The notes under the pieces: model-generated
Database searches by the model: none
What the model was told of the DNA's origin: nothing
What the model saw: the letters and a program-made list of their open reading frames with translations, nothing else
DNA from: Paraburkholderia sp. SOS3
GTDB taxonomy: Bacteria; Pseudomonadota; Gammaproteobacteria; Burkholderiales; Burkholderiaceae
Reading direction: 5' to 3'
DNA: 64,000 nt
NCBI RefSeq assembly: GCF_001922345.1
Contig: NZ_CP018812.1
Span: 2,232,001 to 2,296,000 of the forward strand
Made by a program: the position numbers and the translations under genes
In this document: in pieces, positions 26,795 to 36,205 of the stretch
Layout of the letters: the number at the start of each line of letters is the position of its first letter
Position numbering within the stretch: position 1 is the stretch's first letter

Positions 26795-27721
26795 ATGAAG
26801 CTCGCCACCTTCAATATCAACGGCATTCGCTCGCGTTTACCGTCGCTCGTCGCATGGCTCGAGAAAGAGCAGCCCGATATTGCGTGCCTGCAGGAACTGA
26901 AGGCGCCTGACAGCGCGTTTCCGGAAGCCGAACTGCGCGATGCCGGTTATGGCGCGATCTGGCATGGGCAGACGGCGTGGAACGGCGTCGCGATACTGGC
27001 CAAAGGCGTGAAGCCCACCGAGACGCGGCGCGGACTACCCGGCGGCGACGCCGATACGCATAGCCGCTATATCGAAGCGGCCGTCAACGGTTTGCTGGTC
27101 GGCTGCCTGTATCTGCCGAACGGCAACCCGCAGCCGGGTCCAAAATTCGACTACAAGCTCGAATGGTTCGAACGCCTGATCGCTTACGCGCAGACGCTTT
27201 TCGACAGCGGTCATCCGGTCGTACTGGCCGGCGACTATAACGTCGTGCCTACCGACTTCGATATCTACAACCCGCGCTCCTGGCTGAAGGATGCGCTGTT
27301 GCAACCCGAAAGCCGCGAATGCTATGCGCGCCTGCTCGAACAGGGTTGGACCGATGCACTGCGCAAGCGCTATCCCGACGAGAAGATATTCACGTTCTGG
27401 GATTACTTCAGGCGGCATTGGGAAACGAATTCCGGCCTGCGCATCGATCATCTGCTGCTGAGCGCGCCGGTGGCGTCCGCGCTGCGCGATGCGGGCGTCG
27501 ACAAATGGGTGCGAGGCGAAGCGCATGCGAGCGACCATGCACCCGCATGGGTCGAACTGAAACTCGACACGCGCAAAGCAGACGACGACGCCGTCAAGCG
27601 CGTCGCGCGAAGTGCCACCAGGAAGGCTGCGACAAAAGAGACTGCCGCAAAAAAGATTGCTGCAAAGAAACCTCCCGCAAAGAAGGCTACTGCCAGAAAG
27701 ACACCTAAAGCACCGGCGTAA
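26795..27721 (+). CDS. xthA: Exodeoxyribonuclease III with lysine/alanine-rich C-terminal tail
   Basis: The first 260 residues are a normal class II AP endonuclease/3'-exonuclease: Glu34 in LQELKAPDS, GDYNV (Asp147, Asn149), and the SDHAP motif with Asp248/His249. It repairs abasic sites and 3'-blocked ends in the base-excision pathway. Residues 261-308 form an unusual basic tail of Lys, Ala, Pro and Thr, with AAKK and PAKKA units resembling bacterial histone-H1-like proteins. E. coli ExoIII (268 residues) lacks such a tail, which may add non-specific DNA binding. ATG 26795 matches the family start; a TTG at 26777 is in frame. Confidence 0.93.
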   Translation: MKLATFNINGIRSRLPSLVAWLEKEQPDIACLQELKAPDSAFPEAELRDAGYGAIWHGQTAWNGVAILAKGVKPTETRRGLPGGDADTHSRYIEAAVNGLLVGCLYLPNGNPQPGPKFDYKLEWFERLIAYAQTLFDSGHPVVLAGDYNVVPTDFDIYNPRSWLKDALLQPESRECYARLLEQGWTDALRKRYPDEKIFTFWDYFRRHWETNSGLRIDHLLLSAPVASALRDAGVDKWVRGEAHASDHAPAWVELKLDTRKADDDAVKRVARSATRKAATKETAAKKIAAKKPPAKKATARKTPKAPA

Positions 27722-27835
27722 GCGTCCAACGCAAAGCTCGCGCGGATAAGGCGTTCATGCGGCACAGTTCCCCGCCTTCCGCGCCTCCCCGCCCGACCGT
27801 ACGACCGCCACGCTCAAGGCGAGCCGCGTAGAAGC

Positions 27836-27851
27836 AAGCTTCGCGAAGCTT
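27836..27851 (-). terminator. 16-bp perfect palindrome at the 3' end of DUF4148 copy 2
   Basis: AAGCTTCGCGAAGCTT is fully self-complementary and overlaps the last two bases of the TAA stop codon read on the minus strand. It would fold into a short stem with a TTCG-like turn, followed on the minus strand by GCTTCT rather than a clean U-run. It may be a weak terminator between two convergent genes (xthA and DUF4148). Confidence 0.35.
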
Positions 27852-28197
27852 ACGGATGGTTGTAGGAACCCGAAGCCTTCAACCAGTCGTTGCCGCCTGC
27901 GGCCGCTTGCGGAACCTGAGCACGCCCCGACTGCGACGTGCCGTTCGTTGCAGGGCCATAACCGCTCGTTTGCGACGCGCCGCTTTGCGCGACCACTTGC
28001 GATTCCGCAGCCGCGAGCCCGTCCGGATAGTGCGCGTCGCCCGTATTCCACAAGCTCGCGCCTCTTTCCGCCTTCTGCACCTGCGCGAGTTCCGCACGCA
28101 CCTGGGCACGCGTGACGGGCCCGTTCGACTGAGCAAACGACACCACCGGGGTAGCAAGCACCGCAGCGACCGCGATTGCGCCAATAAACGATTTCAT
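27850..28197 (-). CDS. DUF4148 secreted small protein (copy 2)
   Basis: A 115-residue exported protein with a signal peptide ending VVSFAQ. The DUF4148 motif is GPVTRAQVRAELAQVQKAE, followed by a variant of the family's Y-x-P-x-D segment (GDAHYPDGLAAAESQV). The C-terminal third is rich in Gly, Ser, Gln and Ala, and is probably disordered. ATG 28197 is preceded by GGGAGGTG at ideal spacing; a longer frame upstream is not needed. Function unknown. It converges on xthA and is read divergently from the DUF4337 gene. There are no cysteines in the mature part, unlike copy 1. Confidence 0.87.
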   Translation of the reverse strand: MKSFIGAIAVAAVLATPVVSFAQSNGPVTRAQVRAELAQVQKAERGASLWNTGDAHYPDGLAAAESQVVAQSGASQTSGYGPATNGTSQSGRAQVPQAAAGGNDWLKASGSYNHP

Positions 28198-28533
28198 GAA
28201 ACACCTCCCAAAAGCCGTTGACGAAGCCACGACAGAACTTGTCTGTGACCGTTGGGAACCACTATAGCGACGCGAATCCCCAGGGAAAACCCTTATAACG
28301 AGAAAGGACCTTTGCGTATTTCGAATGCAATTGTTTCGACGGTCCGAACGTTTACCACCGGTCTGATTGTCTGCAGATTAATCGGACGCGGCGTGCCCCT
28401 GTTTCGATAGTGGCGAACATCCTTCCCACACGTGACGAACATGCGCATTCGGCCGACACCCGATCTCGGCATTCGCATACGTCGACGCCAGGTCCATGCG
28501 TTATGCTGGCGCCTTTTGCGCGAGACCCGAGCG
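28198..28533. promoter_or_regulatory. Divergent intergenic region, DUF4148 / DUF4337
   Basis: A 336-bp gene-free spacer that must hold a promoter for each flanking gene. On the minus strand, a TATAGT hexamer (within 28264-28270) is a plausible -10 box of the DUF4148 gene, with a weak TTTCCC about 16 bp upstream of it. On the plus side a TTATGCT near 28501-28507 could serve the DUF4337 gene, but this is weak. Nothing else was seen. Confidence 0.3.
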
Positions 28534-29112
28534 ATGTCCGACGAATACGAAGTCCACGGCCCGCACGACCATGCGGTCGAGCACGCGGGCGCCCATGCCG
28601 CCGGTCCGAGCGCGTCGCGCATCGCGGTCATGACGGCGATCCTCGCGAGCGTCGGCGCGATCGCGTCGTACCAGAGCGGCGCGAACGAGAATCTCGCGCT
28701 CTTCTACAAGAACGAAGCGGCCATTCGCAAGACCGAAGCGTCGGACCAGTGGGCGTACTACCAGGCCAAAGGCCAAAAGCAGAACCTCGCCGAACTCGGC
28801 GCCGCATTGAGCGATGCTTCGTCCGCGGCGCACGCGAAATTCGTCGTCGACGAACAACGCTATGCCGCCGACAAGGAACCGATTCGCGCCAAGGCCGAAT
28901 CGCTCGAAAACGAAGCGAAGAAAGACAACGAGACGAGCGAGTCGCTGCAGCACCAGCATCATCGCTGGGCGCAAGCGACGACGCTGATCCAGATTTCGAT
29001 CGCACTCGCGGCAATCACGCTGCTGACGAAAAAGAAGTGGCTGCAGACGATGACCGGCGCGATCGCGCTGATCGGCGCCAGCTTTTTTATCGCAGCGTGG
29101 CTGGCCGTGTGA
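28534..29112 (+). CDS. DUF4337 membrane protein
   Basis: A 192-residue protein with a histidine-rich N-terminus (HGPHDHAVEHAGAHAAG), one membrane segment near 30-48, a charged helical, probably coiled-coil, middle (about 55-140), and a C-terminal pair of hydrophobic segments (about 148-165 and 170-190). This layout, with ASYQSGANENLALFYKNEA, is that of DUF4337. Function is unknown; members are scattered in proteobacteria. ATG 28534 was chosen; no strong ribosome-binding site is visible but the sequence MSDEYEVHGPHDH is typical of the family start. It seems to be a single-gene unit. Confidence 0.85.
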   Translation: MSDEYEVHGPHDHAVEHAGAHAAGPSASRIAVMTAILASVGAIASYQSGANENLALFYKNEAAIRKTEASDQWAYYQAKGQKQNLAELGAALSDASSAAHAKFVVDEQRYAADKEPIRAKAESLENEAKKDNETSESLQHQHHRWAQATTLIQISIALAAITLLTKKKWLQTMTGAIALIGASFFIAAWLAV

Positions 29113-29220
29113 AGCGACTGCGGCGCTTCCGATGCCCGTACCCATCACGCTTCGATGCGGCGCCGACAGGCCACGTGTAACGCAACTTTGCCGGTAAGCG
29201 CGCCGCCCTCGCTGCGAGCG

Positions 29221-31071
29221 CTATTTCCCCGGCGTTTCCTGCAAGCGATGCGTCGTCTGCGGCGCAGCCGCGGCCGACGACGCCGCCTCCGACACGCCGC
29301 GCGGCCCTTCCGGCACATCGACAGGCCGCGTCGATCGCACCGCAGCCGGATACATCGCCATCAGCGTGCGCAGTACGCCATTCGTCCAGCCGAAGCCGTC
29401 CTGCAGCGGATATTCGCCGCCTCCCGCCGCGGTCGCACCGGCCTTCGCGTCGACATCGTATTTTTCGACGAGCTTGCCGGTGCGCTGGTAGTAGGCGACG
29501 TTGGTCTGAATCCAGCGCGTCGCAATCTGACTGGCGAGGTCCGAGTGGCCATAACGGCGCAAGCCGGCCACCGCCAGATACTGAAGCGGCGCCCAACCGT
29601 TCGGCTCATCCCATTGTTGCCCCGATTGCACCGTAGTCGTAGCGAGGCCGCCGGCCCGCAGCAGCCGCGCACGCATCGTCGACGCGACCGCGGCCGCCTG
29701 TGCCTTGTCGGCGACGCCGAAGTAAAGCGGATAAACGGTCGCCGCACTGAGCCGGTGCGTAAGCCGCCGCGCGTTGAAGTCGTAATCGCCAAACGCGTGC
29801 AATTGCGGATCCCACAACACGCGACGAATCGCCGCCGCTCGCGCCGACGCCCGTTCTTCGAAGCGCTGCGCTTGCGCCGCATCGCCCTTTAGCCGATAAG
29901 CGTGTGCGATCGTGCGTTCGAGATCGGTCAACAGGCTATTCAGATCGACGGGAACGAGCGACGTTACTTCGACTGTGCCAAGCGTCTTGCCGTCGGCGAA
30001 CCAGCGCGAGCTGAAATCCCAGCCCGTTTCGCCGCCCGCGCGCAGATTGCGCCAAAGATCGGCCGCATCGCGCTGCGGCATTTGCCGGGCCGTGACGACG
30101 TCTTCGCGGTACGACTCGTCGCGCGGCGTATCGCGTGCGTCCCAATAGCGGTTCAGCACCGTGCCGTCCTGCAGCTTCACGAGATGGCGATAAGCGCCGC
30201 CGCGCGCGACATGCGCTTCTCCGTCCATCCAGTACCGGTATTCGGCAAGCAGTTCGGGCAGATAATGCAGATACACGGCGTCGCCGTCGCGCCCGGCCGC
30301 GAGCCGCACCATCTGCGCGAAGAACGGCGGCTGCGAGCGGCTCAGATAGTACGTACGGTTGCCGTTCGGGATGTGCCCGTAGCGGTCGATCAGCGTCGAG
30401 AAATTATTGAGCTCGTCGTCGAGCAGATCGTCGCGGCCGCTCGCTTCGAGCCCGAGCATGATGAAAAACGAGTCCCAGTAGTAGATCTCGTCGAAGCGGT
30501 CGCCGGGCACGATATACGGATACGGCAGCGGCAACAACGACGACCATTGGCTCGCGCTTTTATCCGGATCGCGCCGCAGCACATTCCACAGCGTATCGAT
30601 ATGCGCGGTCACGCTCTGATTCGGATCGGACACGTAGTGCTTCGTTTCGCGCGCCGGCAGCGTGAAGTGCGCGTCGACGAACTGCTTCAGTTCGAAGCCG
30701 GGCTGCGATTTCCGCTGTGTGTAATCGGCCGCGATATGCGACGGCGTATCGTTGGGGATCATGTCCGCGAAAGTCTTGCTGTCGGGAAACAGATGCGCGA
30801 GTTCGACATCGCGATAGAGCGCGCCATAGAGTTCGGACGGCGGTACGGGCACGACCGGCGACGGCGTGGTCTTGCCTGCTGTGCCGGCAGAGGATGCACT
30901 GGCTGCTTCGGTGTTTGCCGGCGGCCTCGCCCCAGCAGGCGATGACGATGCCTCGACGGCGGGCGCTGCACTTTCAGCGGCCGCGAGCGCGGTGCTGCCG
31001 GTCAAAAGACACGCTGAACAGCACAAACAGGCGGCGGTACTGCGCGCGCGACGAGACAAGGCTTGCGGCAT
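29221..31071 (-). CDS. treA: Periplasmic alpha,alpha-trehalase (GH37)
   Basis: The 616-residue product has a signal peptide (about 1-31, ending ALAAAE), then an Ala/Ser/Pro-rich linker to about 78 that is longer than in E. coli TreA. Both GH37 signatures are present: PGDRFDEIYYWDSFF (189-203, normally PGGRFxExYxWDxYF, so with an Asp for the second Gly) and QWDEPNGWAP near 480. It splits trehalose into two glucose molecules in the periplasm for use or osmotic adjustment. ATG 31071 gives a proper signal peptide. The gene is single and divergent from the Rieske oxygenase gene. Confidence 0.93.
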   Translation of the reverse strand: MPQALSRRARSTAACLCCSACLLTGSTALAAAESAAPAVEASSSPAGARPPANTEAASASSAGTAGKTTPSPVVPVPPSELYGALYRDVELAHLFPDSKTFADMIPNDTPSHIAADYTQRKSQPGFELKQFVDAHFTLPARETKHYVSDPNQSVTAHIDTLWNVLRRDPDKSASQWSSLLPLPYPYIVPGDRFDEIYYWDSFFIMLGLEASGRDDLLDDELNNFSTLIDRYGHIPNGNRTYYLSRSQPPFFAQMVRLAAGRDGDAVYLHYLPELLAEYRYWMDGEAHVARGGAYRHLVKLQDGTVLNRYWDARDTPRDESYREDVVTARQMPQRDAADLWRNLRAGGETGWDFSSRWFADGKTLGTVEVTSLVPVDLNSLLTDLERTIAHAYRLKGDAAQAQRFEERASARAAAIRRVLWDPQLHAFGDYDFNARRLTHRLSAATVYPLYFGVADKAQAAAVASTMRARLLRAGGLATTTVQSGQQWDEPNGWAPLQYLAVAGLRRYGHSDLASQIATRWIQTNVAYYQRTGKLVEKYDVDAKAGATAAGGGEYPLQDGFGWTNGVLRTLMAMYPAAVRSTRPVDVPEGPRGVSEAASSAAAAPQTTHRLQETPGK

Positions 31072-31379
31072 CGATCGAAATCCTCGCAGTTGGGGGCGGG
31101 GTTGTGCAGATTCCTGCAGACGAAAGACGCAAGCCAGCAAACAATGTTCCCCGCATGCCGCTTTTCCTGCTCGCGAAATCTCGAGACGGCGAAGGTGACG
31201 GGGGCGATATCGCACGCAGCACAACGATCGCCTCGCAGGCGGCGTGTTCCGCAGGTTTCATGCCGGAGCAGTCGGCGCAGCGCGCAACACCGCGCCAGTT
31301 CTGGCGCGCTGCCCCTTCGTTGCGCGACGTGCCGACATGTAGACATAATTCGCTGACGTCGCAAGTCGAGGTGAGCGCC
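31072..31379. promoter_or_regulatory. Divergent region with palindrome and candidate promoter of the Rieske gene
   Basis: This 308-bp spacer contains an 18-bp inverted repeat, CGCGCCAG-TT-CTGGCGCG (31291-31308). Downstream lies a possible promoter: TTGCGC (31320-31325), 18 bp, CATAAT (31344-31349), which would start transcription near 31356. The palindrome would then centre about 56 bp before the start, a usual activator position. The regulator is not identifiable. No gene is supported in the spacer, although a plus-strand frame stays open through it. Confidence 0.35.
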
Positions 31380-32501
31380 ATGCAAGAGTCCGGTTCATCC
31401 GAATGCAGCAGCATCGTCCGGCCCGCCAACGAGGTCGCCGCGCGCGATCTCCGGCGCGTGCCGATCCATCCCGATCACTGGTACCCGCTCGCGTGGTCGA
31501 GCGAAGTCAAACGCGGCCACACGCACGGCGTGCGTTTTGCGGGCGAGCCGATCGTGCTCGTGCGCACCGCATCGGGCACGGTATTCGCGCTCGAAGACCG
31601 CTGCGCGCACCGGCAGATCCCGCTGCGCGACGGCGTCGTCGACGGCGAAGCGATCCGCTGCTGCTATCACGGCTGGACCTACGACTGCACGGGCCGCTGC
31701 GTCAACATTCCGTACCTGGGCCGAGAGCGCCTGCCGAACGGCGTACGCGCGTATCCGTGCCGCGAATTCGAAGGCCTCGTGTTCGTGTTTCCGGGCAACC
31801 CGGCACGGGCCGAATCGACACCGCTGCCCGCGCTTGGCTCGATCGCGAATCACGCGTACAAGACGCGCCGCTATGCGCGCGACGTCGCGTGCCATTACTC
31901 GTTCATGCACGAGAACCTGATGGATATGAACCATCAGTTTCTGCATCGCCGCGTGATGGGACAAATGAGCGCGCGTTCGCTCGGACGCCGCCATGGCGAG
32001 AACTGGGTCGAAGTGGACTACACGCTCGAGCGCGAAGGCGGCAGCCGGCCGCTCGGCGAAGCCGTCGTGCTCGGACAGGGCGCACAAAACAGTCCGAGCG
32101 GCCACGATGTGATGACGGTGCGCACCGACTACCCTTATCAAACGCTACAGATTCGCAACGCGAGATCGACGTTGATGCTCGACTTGTGGGCCGTGTACGT
32201 GCCGCTCGACCGCGAACAGCGCACGACGCGCGCGTTCGGCCTCGTGTCGATCAAACGGCCGCGCATGCGCATGCTGCTCGATGTCGCGTGGCCGGTTCTG
32301 ATCTGGTTCACCGAGCGCATCTTCAAGGAAGATCGCTGGGCCGTCGAACGCGAGCAACTGGCGCACGACGAACAGGGCGCCGACTGGAATCACGAGGTAT
32401 TTCCCGTGATCAACGAACTGCGCGAGCTGCTGCGACGCTGCGGCGCGCAGGCATCGCGGCGCGTGATTCCGATCGAGACGCCCGCAGCGCCGGCCGATTG
32501 A
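31380..32501 (+). CDS. Rieske non-haem iron oxygenase, VanA-like
   Basis: A 373-residue oxygenase alpha-subunit-like protein. The Rieske [2Fe-2S] ligands are Cys75/His77 (CAHRQ) and Cys94/His97 (CCYHGW). The catalytic iron site is in NLMDMNHQFLH, with Asp and two histidines. It belongs to the group that includes vanillate O-demethylase oxygenase and sterol- or choline-type monooxygenases. Such enzymes need a reductase, and no reductase gene is next to it, so it must share one from elsewhere. ATG 31380 is preceded by GAGGTGA; an in-frame GTG lies at 31371. Substrate unknown. Confidence 0.88.
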   Translation: MQESGSSECSSIVRPANEVAARDLRRVPIHPDHWYPLAWSSEVKRGHTHGVRFAGEPIVLVRTASGTVFALEDRCAHRQIPLRDGVVDGEAIRCCYHGWTYDCTGRCVNIPYLGRERLPNGVRAYPCREFEGLVFVFPGNPARAESTPLPALGSIANHAYKTRRYARDVACHYSFMHENLMDMNHQFLHRRVMGQMSARSLGRRHGENWVEVDYTLEREGGSRPLGEAVVLGQGAQNSPSGHDVMTVRTDYPYQTLQIRNARSTLMLDLWAVYVPLDREQRTTRAFGLVSIKRPRMRMLLDVAWPVLIWFTERIFKEDRWAVEREQLAHDEQGADWNHEVFPVINELRELLRRCGAQASRRVIPIETPAAPAD

Positions 32502-32516
32502 CGGCGCCGCACCTCG

Positions 32517-34565
32517 TCAGGCAGCCAGCAATCCACGCTTGCGCAACATCGGCTCCGCTTGCGGTTCATGCCCGCGAAACGCGCGGAACGCCGCGCGTTC
32601 GTCGCGGCTGTCGCCCGCGCTGTACACGTAGCGTGCGAGCTTGTCCGCGAGCACCGGATCGAACGCATTGCCCGCTTCCTGGAATGCGTCGAACGCCTCC
32701 GCTTCGAGCACCTCGGCCCACATGTAGACGTAGTAGCCGGCCGCGTAGTGCGCGCCGCTGAAGATATGCGAAAAATGCGGCAAACGGTGCCGCATGCCGA
32801 CTTCGCGCGGCACACCGAGACGCGCGCGCGCTTCTTCTTCGAAGCGTGCGATATCGATATCCGCCGCATCTTTCTGCTGATGCAGCGCCAGATCGATCAA
32901 CGCCGACGACGCGTACGACACCGTTTCGAACCCCTGATTGAAAGTCTGCGACGCGCGGATGCGCTCGATCAGCGCGGCCGGTATCGGCTCGCCCGTTTCG
33001 ACATGGCGCGCATGTTTCTCGAGCACTTCCCGTACGGTCGCCCAGTTCTCCATGAGCTGCGACGGCAGCTCGACATAGTCCTGCGGCACGCTGGTGCCGG
33101 ACAAACGCCCATACGTCACATCGGACAGCAAGCCGTGCATCGCATGACCGAATTCATGAAACAGCGTGCGCACGTCGTCGAAGCTCAGCAGCGTCGGGCC
33201 ATCGCCGTTGCGCGCGAAGTTGTTGTTGTTCACGACGATCGGCTGAACGGCCTCGCCATGACGGCCGTTGCGCATCTGCCGGCGATAGACGTGCATCCAC
33301 GCGCCGCCCTGCTTGTTGGGCCGCGCATAGTTGTCGCCGAGAAACACGCCCACGCGCTCGCCGCCGCGCTGCACTTCCCATAGGCGCACGTCCCGGTGAT
33401 ACAGCTCCACGCCGCTCTGCTCGACAAACTGCACACCGAACAGACGCCCCGCGCAATCGAACATCGCATTGAGCATCGCATCGAGGCTGAAATACGGCTT
33501 CACTTGCGCGTCGTCGAGTGCGTAGCGGGCTGCGCGTACCTTTTCGGCGAGGTAGTACCAGTCCCACGGCTCGATGCCGGTCGGCTCGCCGAGCGCCGCG
33601 GCCTGTTCGACGAGCGCCGCCCGTTCACGCGCGGCGCTCGCTTTTGCAGGCTCCCACACCTGCCTGAACAGCCGGTCGACGGCACGCGCGTTGCCGGCCA
33701 TGCGGTCGGACAGCGCATAGTCGGCGAAGCTTTCGTAACCGAGCAGGCGCGCCTGCTCCGCGCGCAATGCGAGAATCTGCCGGGCCAGCGGCCGGTTGTC
33801 GCGTCCCGCCGTTTCGCCGCGCGATGTCCATGCGCGCCATGCGGTTTCGCGCAGATCGCGGCGCGTCGAAAACGTCAGGAAAGGCTGCACGAGCGAACGC
33901 GCAAGCGTAATCACATGGCCGTCCATGCCGCGCTCGCGCGCCGCACCGCGTGCGGCTGCGCGCAGGAAATCGGGCAGCCCGGTGAGGTCCGCTTCCGAGA
34001 CGAGCTGCAGCCGATACGACGATTCGTCGGCAAGCACATTCTGCGAAAACTGCGTCTGCAGCTCCGCAAGCTGCACGGCGATCGCCGCAAACCGTTCGCG
34101 CGCCGGACCTTCGAGCGCCGCGCCCGTGCGGATGAAATCGGTATGCACGCGTTGCAGCAGCCGCTGCTGCTCTTCACCGAGGTTCAACGACTGCGCCTGC
34201 CGGTGCACTGCATCGAGCCGCGCGAAAAAGCCGGCGTGCATCGCCACGCGGCTGTCGTGCGCGGCAAGACGCGGCGCCATCTCGCGCTCCACCGCCTGCA
34301 GTTCCGGCGGCGATTCCGACGCGCACAGATTGTCGAAGGCGAGCCGCACGCGGTCGAGCTTCGCCCCCGCGGCGTCGAAGGCGGCGACCGTATTGTCGAA
34401 CGTCGGTGCATCGGCGTTCGTTGCGATCGCATCGATTTCATTCAGATGTTCGTCGAACAGCACGGCGAATGCCGGTGCGAAATGTTCACTGCGAAGCTGC
34501 CCGAACGGCGGTAGCTCGTAACGCGTTTGCCACGGCTGCAGCAGCGGATTGTCTTGCCCGGTCAT
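32517..34565 (-). CDS. prlC: M3-family metallopeptidase, oligopeptidase A
   Basis: This 682-residue cytoplasmic zinc peptidase shows HEFGH (470-474), with the third ligand Glu506 in PSQLMENWA and the catalytic Tyr/His region FSGAHYAAGYYVYMW near 599-615. Length and the opening NPLLQPWQTRYELPPFGQ match oligopeptidase A. It degrades short peptides, including cleaved signal peptides, and in E. coli acts in heat-shock proteolysis. AAAGGGG precedes the ATG at 34565. It converges on the Rieske gene with 15 bp between the stops and follows the serine hydrolase gene by 47 bp on the same strand. Confidence 0.95.
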   Translation of the reverse strand: MTGQDNPLLQPWQTRYELPPFGQLRSEHFAPAFAVLFDEHLNEIDAIATNADAPTFDNTVAAFDAAGAKLDRVRLAFDNLCASESPPELQAVEREMAPRLAAHDSRVAMHAGFFARLDAVHRQAQSLNLGEEQQRLLQRVHTDFIRTGAALEGPARERFAAIAVQLAELQTQFSQNVLADESSYRLQLVSEADLTGLPDFLRAAARGAARERGMDGHVITLARSLVQPFLTFSTRRDLRETAWRAWTSRGETAGRDNRPLARQILALRAEQARLLGYESFADYALSDRMAGNARAVDRLFRQVWEPAKASAARERAALVEQAAALGEPTGIEPWDWYYLAEKVRAARYALDDAQVKPYFSLDAMLNAMFDCAGRLFGVQFVEQSGVELYHRDVRLWEVQRGGERVGVFLGDNYARPNKQGGAWMHVYRRQMRNGRHGEAVQPIVVNNNNFARNGDGPTLLSFDDVRTLFHEFGHAMHGLLSDVTYGRLSGTSVPQDYVELPSQLMENWATVREVLEKHARHVETGEPIPAALIERIRASQTFNQGFETVSYASSALIDLALHQQKDAADIDIARFEEEARARLGVPREVGMRHRLPHFSHIFSGAHYAAGYYVYMWAEVLEAEAFDAFQEAGNAFDPVLADKLARYVYSAGDSRDERAAFRAFRGHEPQAEPMLRKRGLLAA

Positions 34566-34612
34566 GTCGGTTTGCCCCTTTGTCTTCGGCTACACGCCAT
34601 GATAAGGCAAGC

Positions 34613-36205
34613 CTACCGGATGAACGTGCCGAGGCCGTTTTCGTCGTAATACTCGAGCGTGACGCGATCGCTCAGGAAGCTCGCTTTCGAAATCGTGCCG
34701 GGCGACGCATTCTCGTTGTACAACGTGAACGTGAACACATCGCCGTCCCAATGCGCGAGCGGCAGCACGATGGGCACCGGCCCGATCGCGAATGTCAGCA
34801 CACCGTTGCGTTCACCGACCTTCAACGGCCCGAAATAGTCGTTGCGATAGGTGCCCGTGTATATCGACGGCGCGCGCGGCGGCAGCGGCGAGGCGGGCCG
34901 TGCGGCGCCGACCAGCGATCCCTCGGGCTTCATCATCGGCGCGAGTGCGTTTCCATAGAGCGTCGCCCAGTCGCGTTTGATCGAACCGAACTGCACGAGA
35001 TCGAAGAACTGTGCCGTGATCGTTTCCGGCACGCCGATCGGATAGCCGTTGGTCAGGGCGACGATCGCCACGCCGGTCGACGGCACGACGACGAAGTTCG
35101 TCGCCGCGCCGACCGCGAATGCGCCCGAATGGCTGTAGCTCGGACGCCCGGACTCCGTCATGCCGACATTGAAGCCGAAGCCGTAATAGCTGGCCGGATG
35201 CCCGGCGCCCGGCGGCGCCGACTGCACCTGCTGCGACACGGCGGCCTTCAGCGCGGCGGCATCGACGATACGTTTGCCGTTGAACATGCCCTGCCCGAGC
35301 ATCATCGCGAGCCACTTCGCCATATCGTTGACCGACGAACTCGCGCCACCGGCCGGCGCCTGCGCGTCGGGCATCGTGCCCGGGCCGACCACCCATCGAT
35401 CGCCGCGCTTCACATGGCCCGTCGCGCGATTCGCGCGTGCAGCGAAATCCGCATGACGCGAACTCGTGCTCGTCATCCCGAGCGGCTTGTAGATGACCTC
35501 TTCCGAAAGCGTGGCCCAGTCGGTGTCGGCTGCCGCAGCAACCGATATCGCCGCCGCCGTCAGTCCAAAATTCGTGTACGCGTATGAATTGCGAAAGCCG
35601 TGCAACGGCAGATAGCGCAGCCGTTGCAGGATCTCGGTCTGACCATACCCCATGTCTTCGAGACGATCGCCCGCGTGGTCCGGCAAGCCCGAGCGGTGCG
35701 CGTACAGGTCCGCGATCGTGACGGCCTCGCTCGCTTGCGGATCGGATAGCGTGAACCACGGCAGATGCGTGCGCACGGTCGTGTCCCAGCTCACACCGCC
35801 CTTTCCGATTTGCCGCGCGACCACGCTCGCGCCGACCGGCTTCGATAACGATGCGAGCTGAAACACGGTATCCGCATCGACCGGCTGGCCGCTGCCGACC
35901 TCGCGCGTGCCGAATCCTTTTGCGTAGACGGTCCGCGTGCCGCGGACCACGGCGATCGCAAGCCCGGGAACGCCCGTGCGCGTCATCTGCGCCGTCGCGA
36001 GTTCATCAAGCTGCGCGATCGCGCGGTCGATTTGCGCGGACGGAATCGGCGGCAGTTTGCGCGGCGGCGCGCACGGCGCGCTATCGTTCGATGCACCGTG
36101 CGCGCTCGATGAGAACGGCGCGGCAAGCGCTGCACCGAGCGACGTCAGTACGGGCGCGCAAAGCGCTGTGCCAAGCAGGCGCCGCCGTTGTTCGAAGCGT
36201 GTCAT
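34613..36205 (-). CDS. Beta-lactamase-fold serine hydrolase (class C / AmpH-like)
   Basis: A 530-residue exported protein of the PF00144 family. The active site has Ser119 and Lys122 in LASLSKPVG and Tyr210-x-Asn212 in YAYTNFG; the later His/Lys-Gly element appears as YSHSGAFAVG. The leader RRRLLGTALCAP has adjacent arginines but is not a clear Tat motif. After about 430 a DUF3471-like beta domain follows (YTGTYRNDYFGPLKVGERNG). Relatives include penicillin-binding peptidases, esterases and D-aminopeptidases; beta-lactamase activity should not be assumed. ATG 36205 is the start. It lies upstream of prlC, 47 bp apart, perhaps co-transcribed. Confidence 0.88.
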   Translation of the reverse strand: MTRFEQRRRLLGTALCAPVLTSLGAALAAPFSSSAHGASNDSAPCAPPRKLPPIPSAQIDRAIAQLDELATAQMTRTGVPGLAIAVVRGTRTVYAKGFGTREVGSGQPVDADTVFQLASLSKPVGASVVARQIGKGGVSWDTTVRTHLPWFTLSDPQASEAVTIADLYAHRSGLPDHAGDRLEDMGYGQTEILQRLRYLPLHGFRNSYAYTNFGLTAAAISVAAAADTDWATLSEEVIYKPLGMTSTSSRHADFAARANRATGHVKRGDRWVVGPGTMPDAQAPAGGASSSVNDMAKWLAMMLGQGMFNGKRIVDAAALKAAVSQQVQSAPPGAGHPASYYGFGFNVGMTESGRPSYSHSGAFAVGAATNFVVVPSTGVAIVALTNGYPIGVPETITAQFFDLVQFGSIKRDWATLYGNALAPMMKPEGSLVGAARPASPLPPRAPSIYTGTYRNDYFGPLKVGERNGVLTFAIGPVPIVLPLAHWDGDVFTFTLYNENASPGTISKASFLSDRVTLEYYDENGLGTFIR

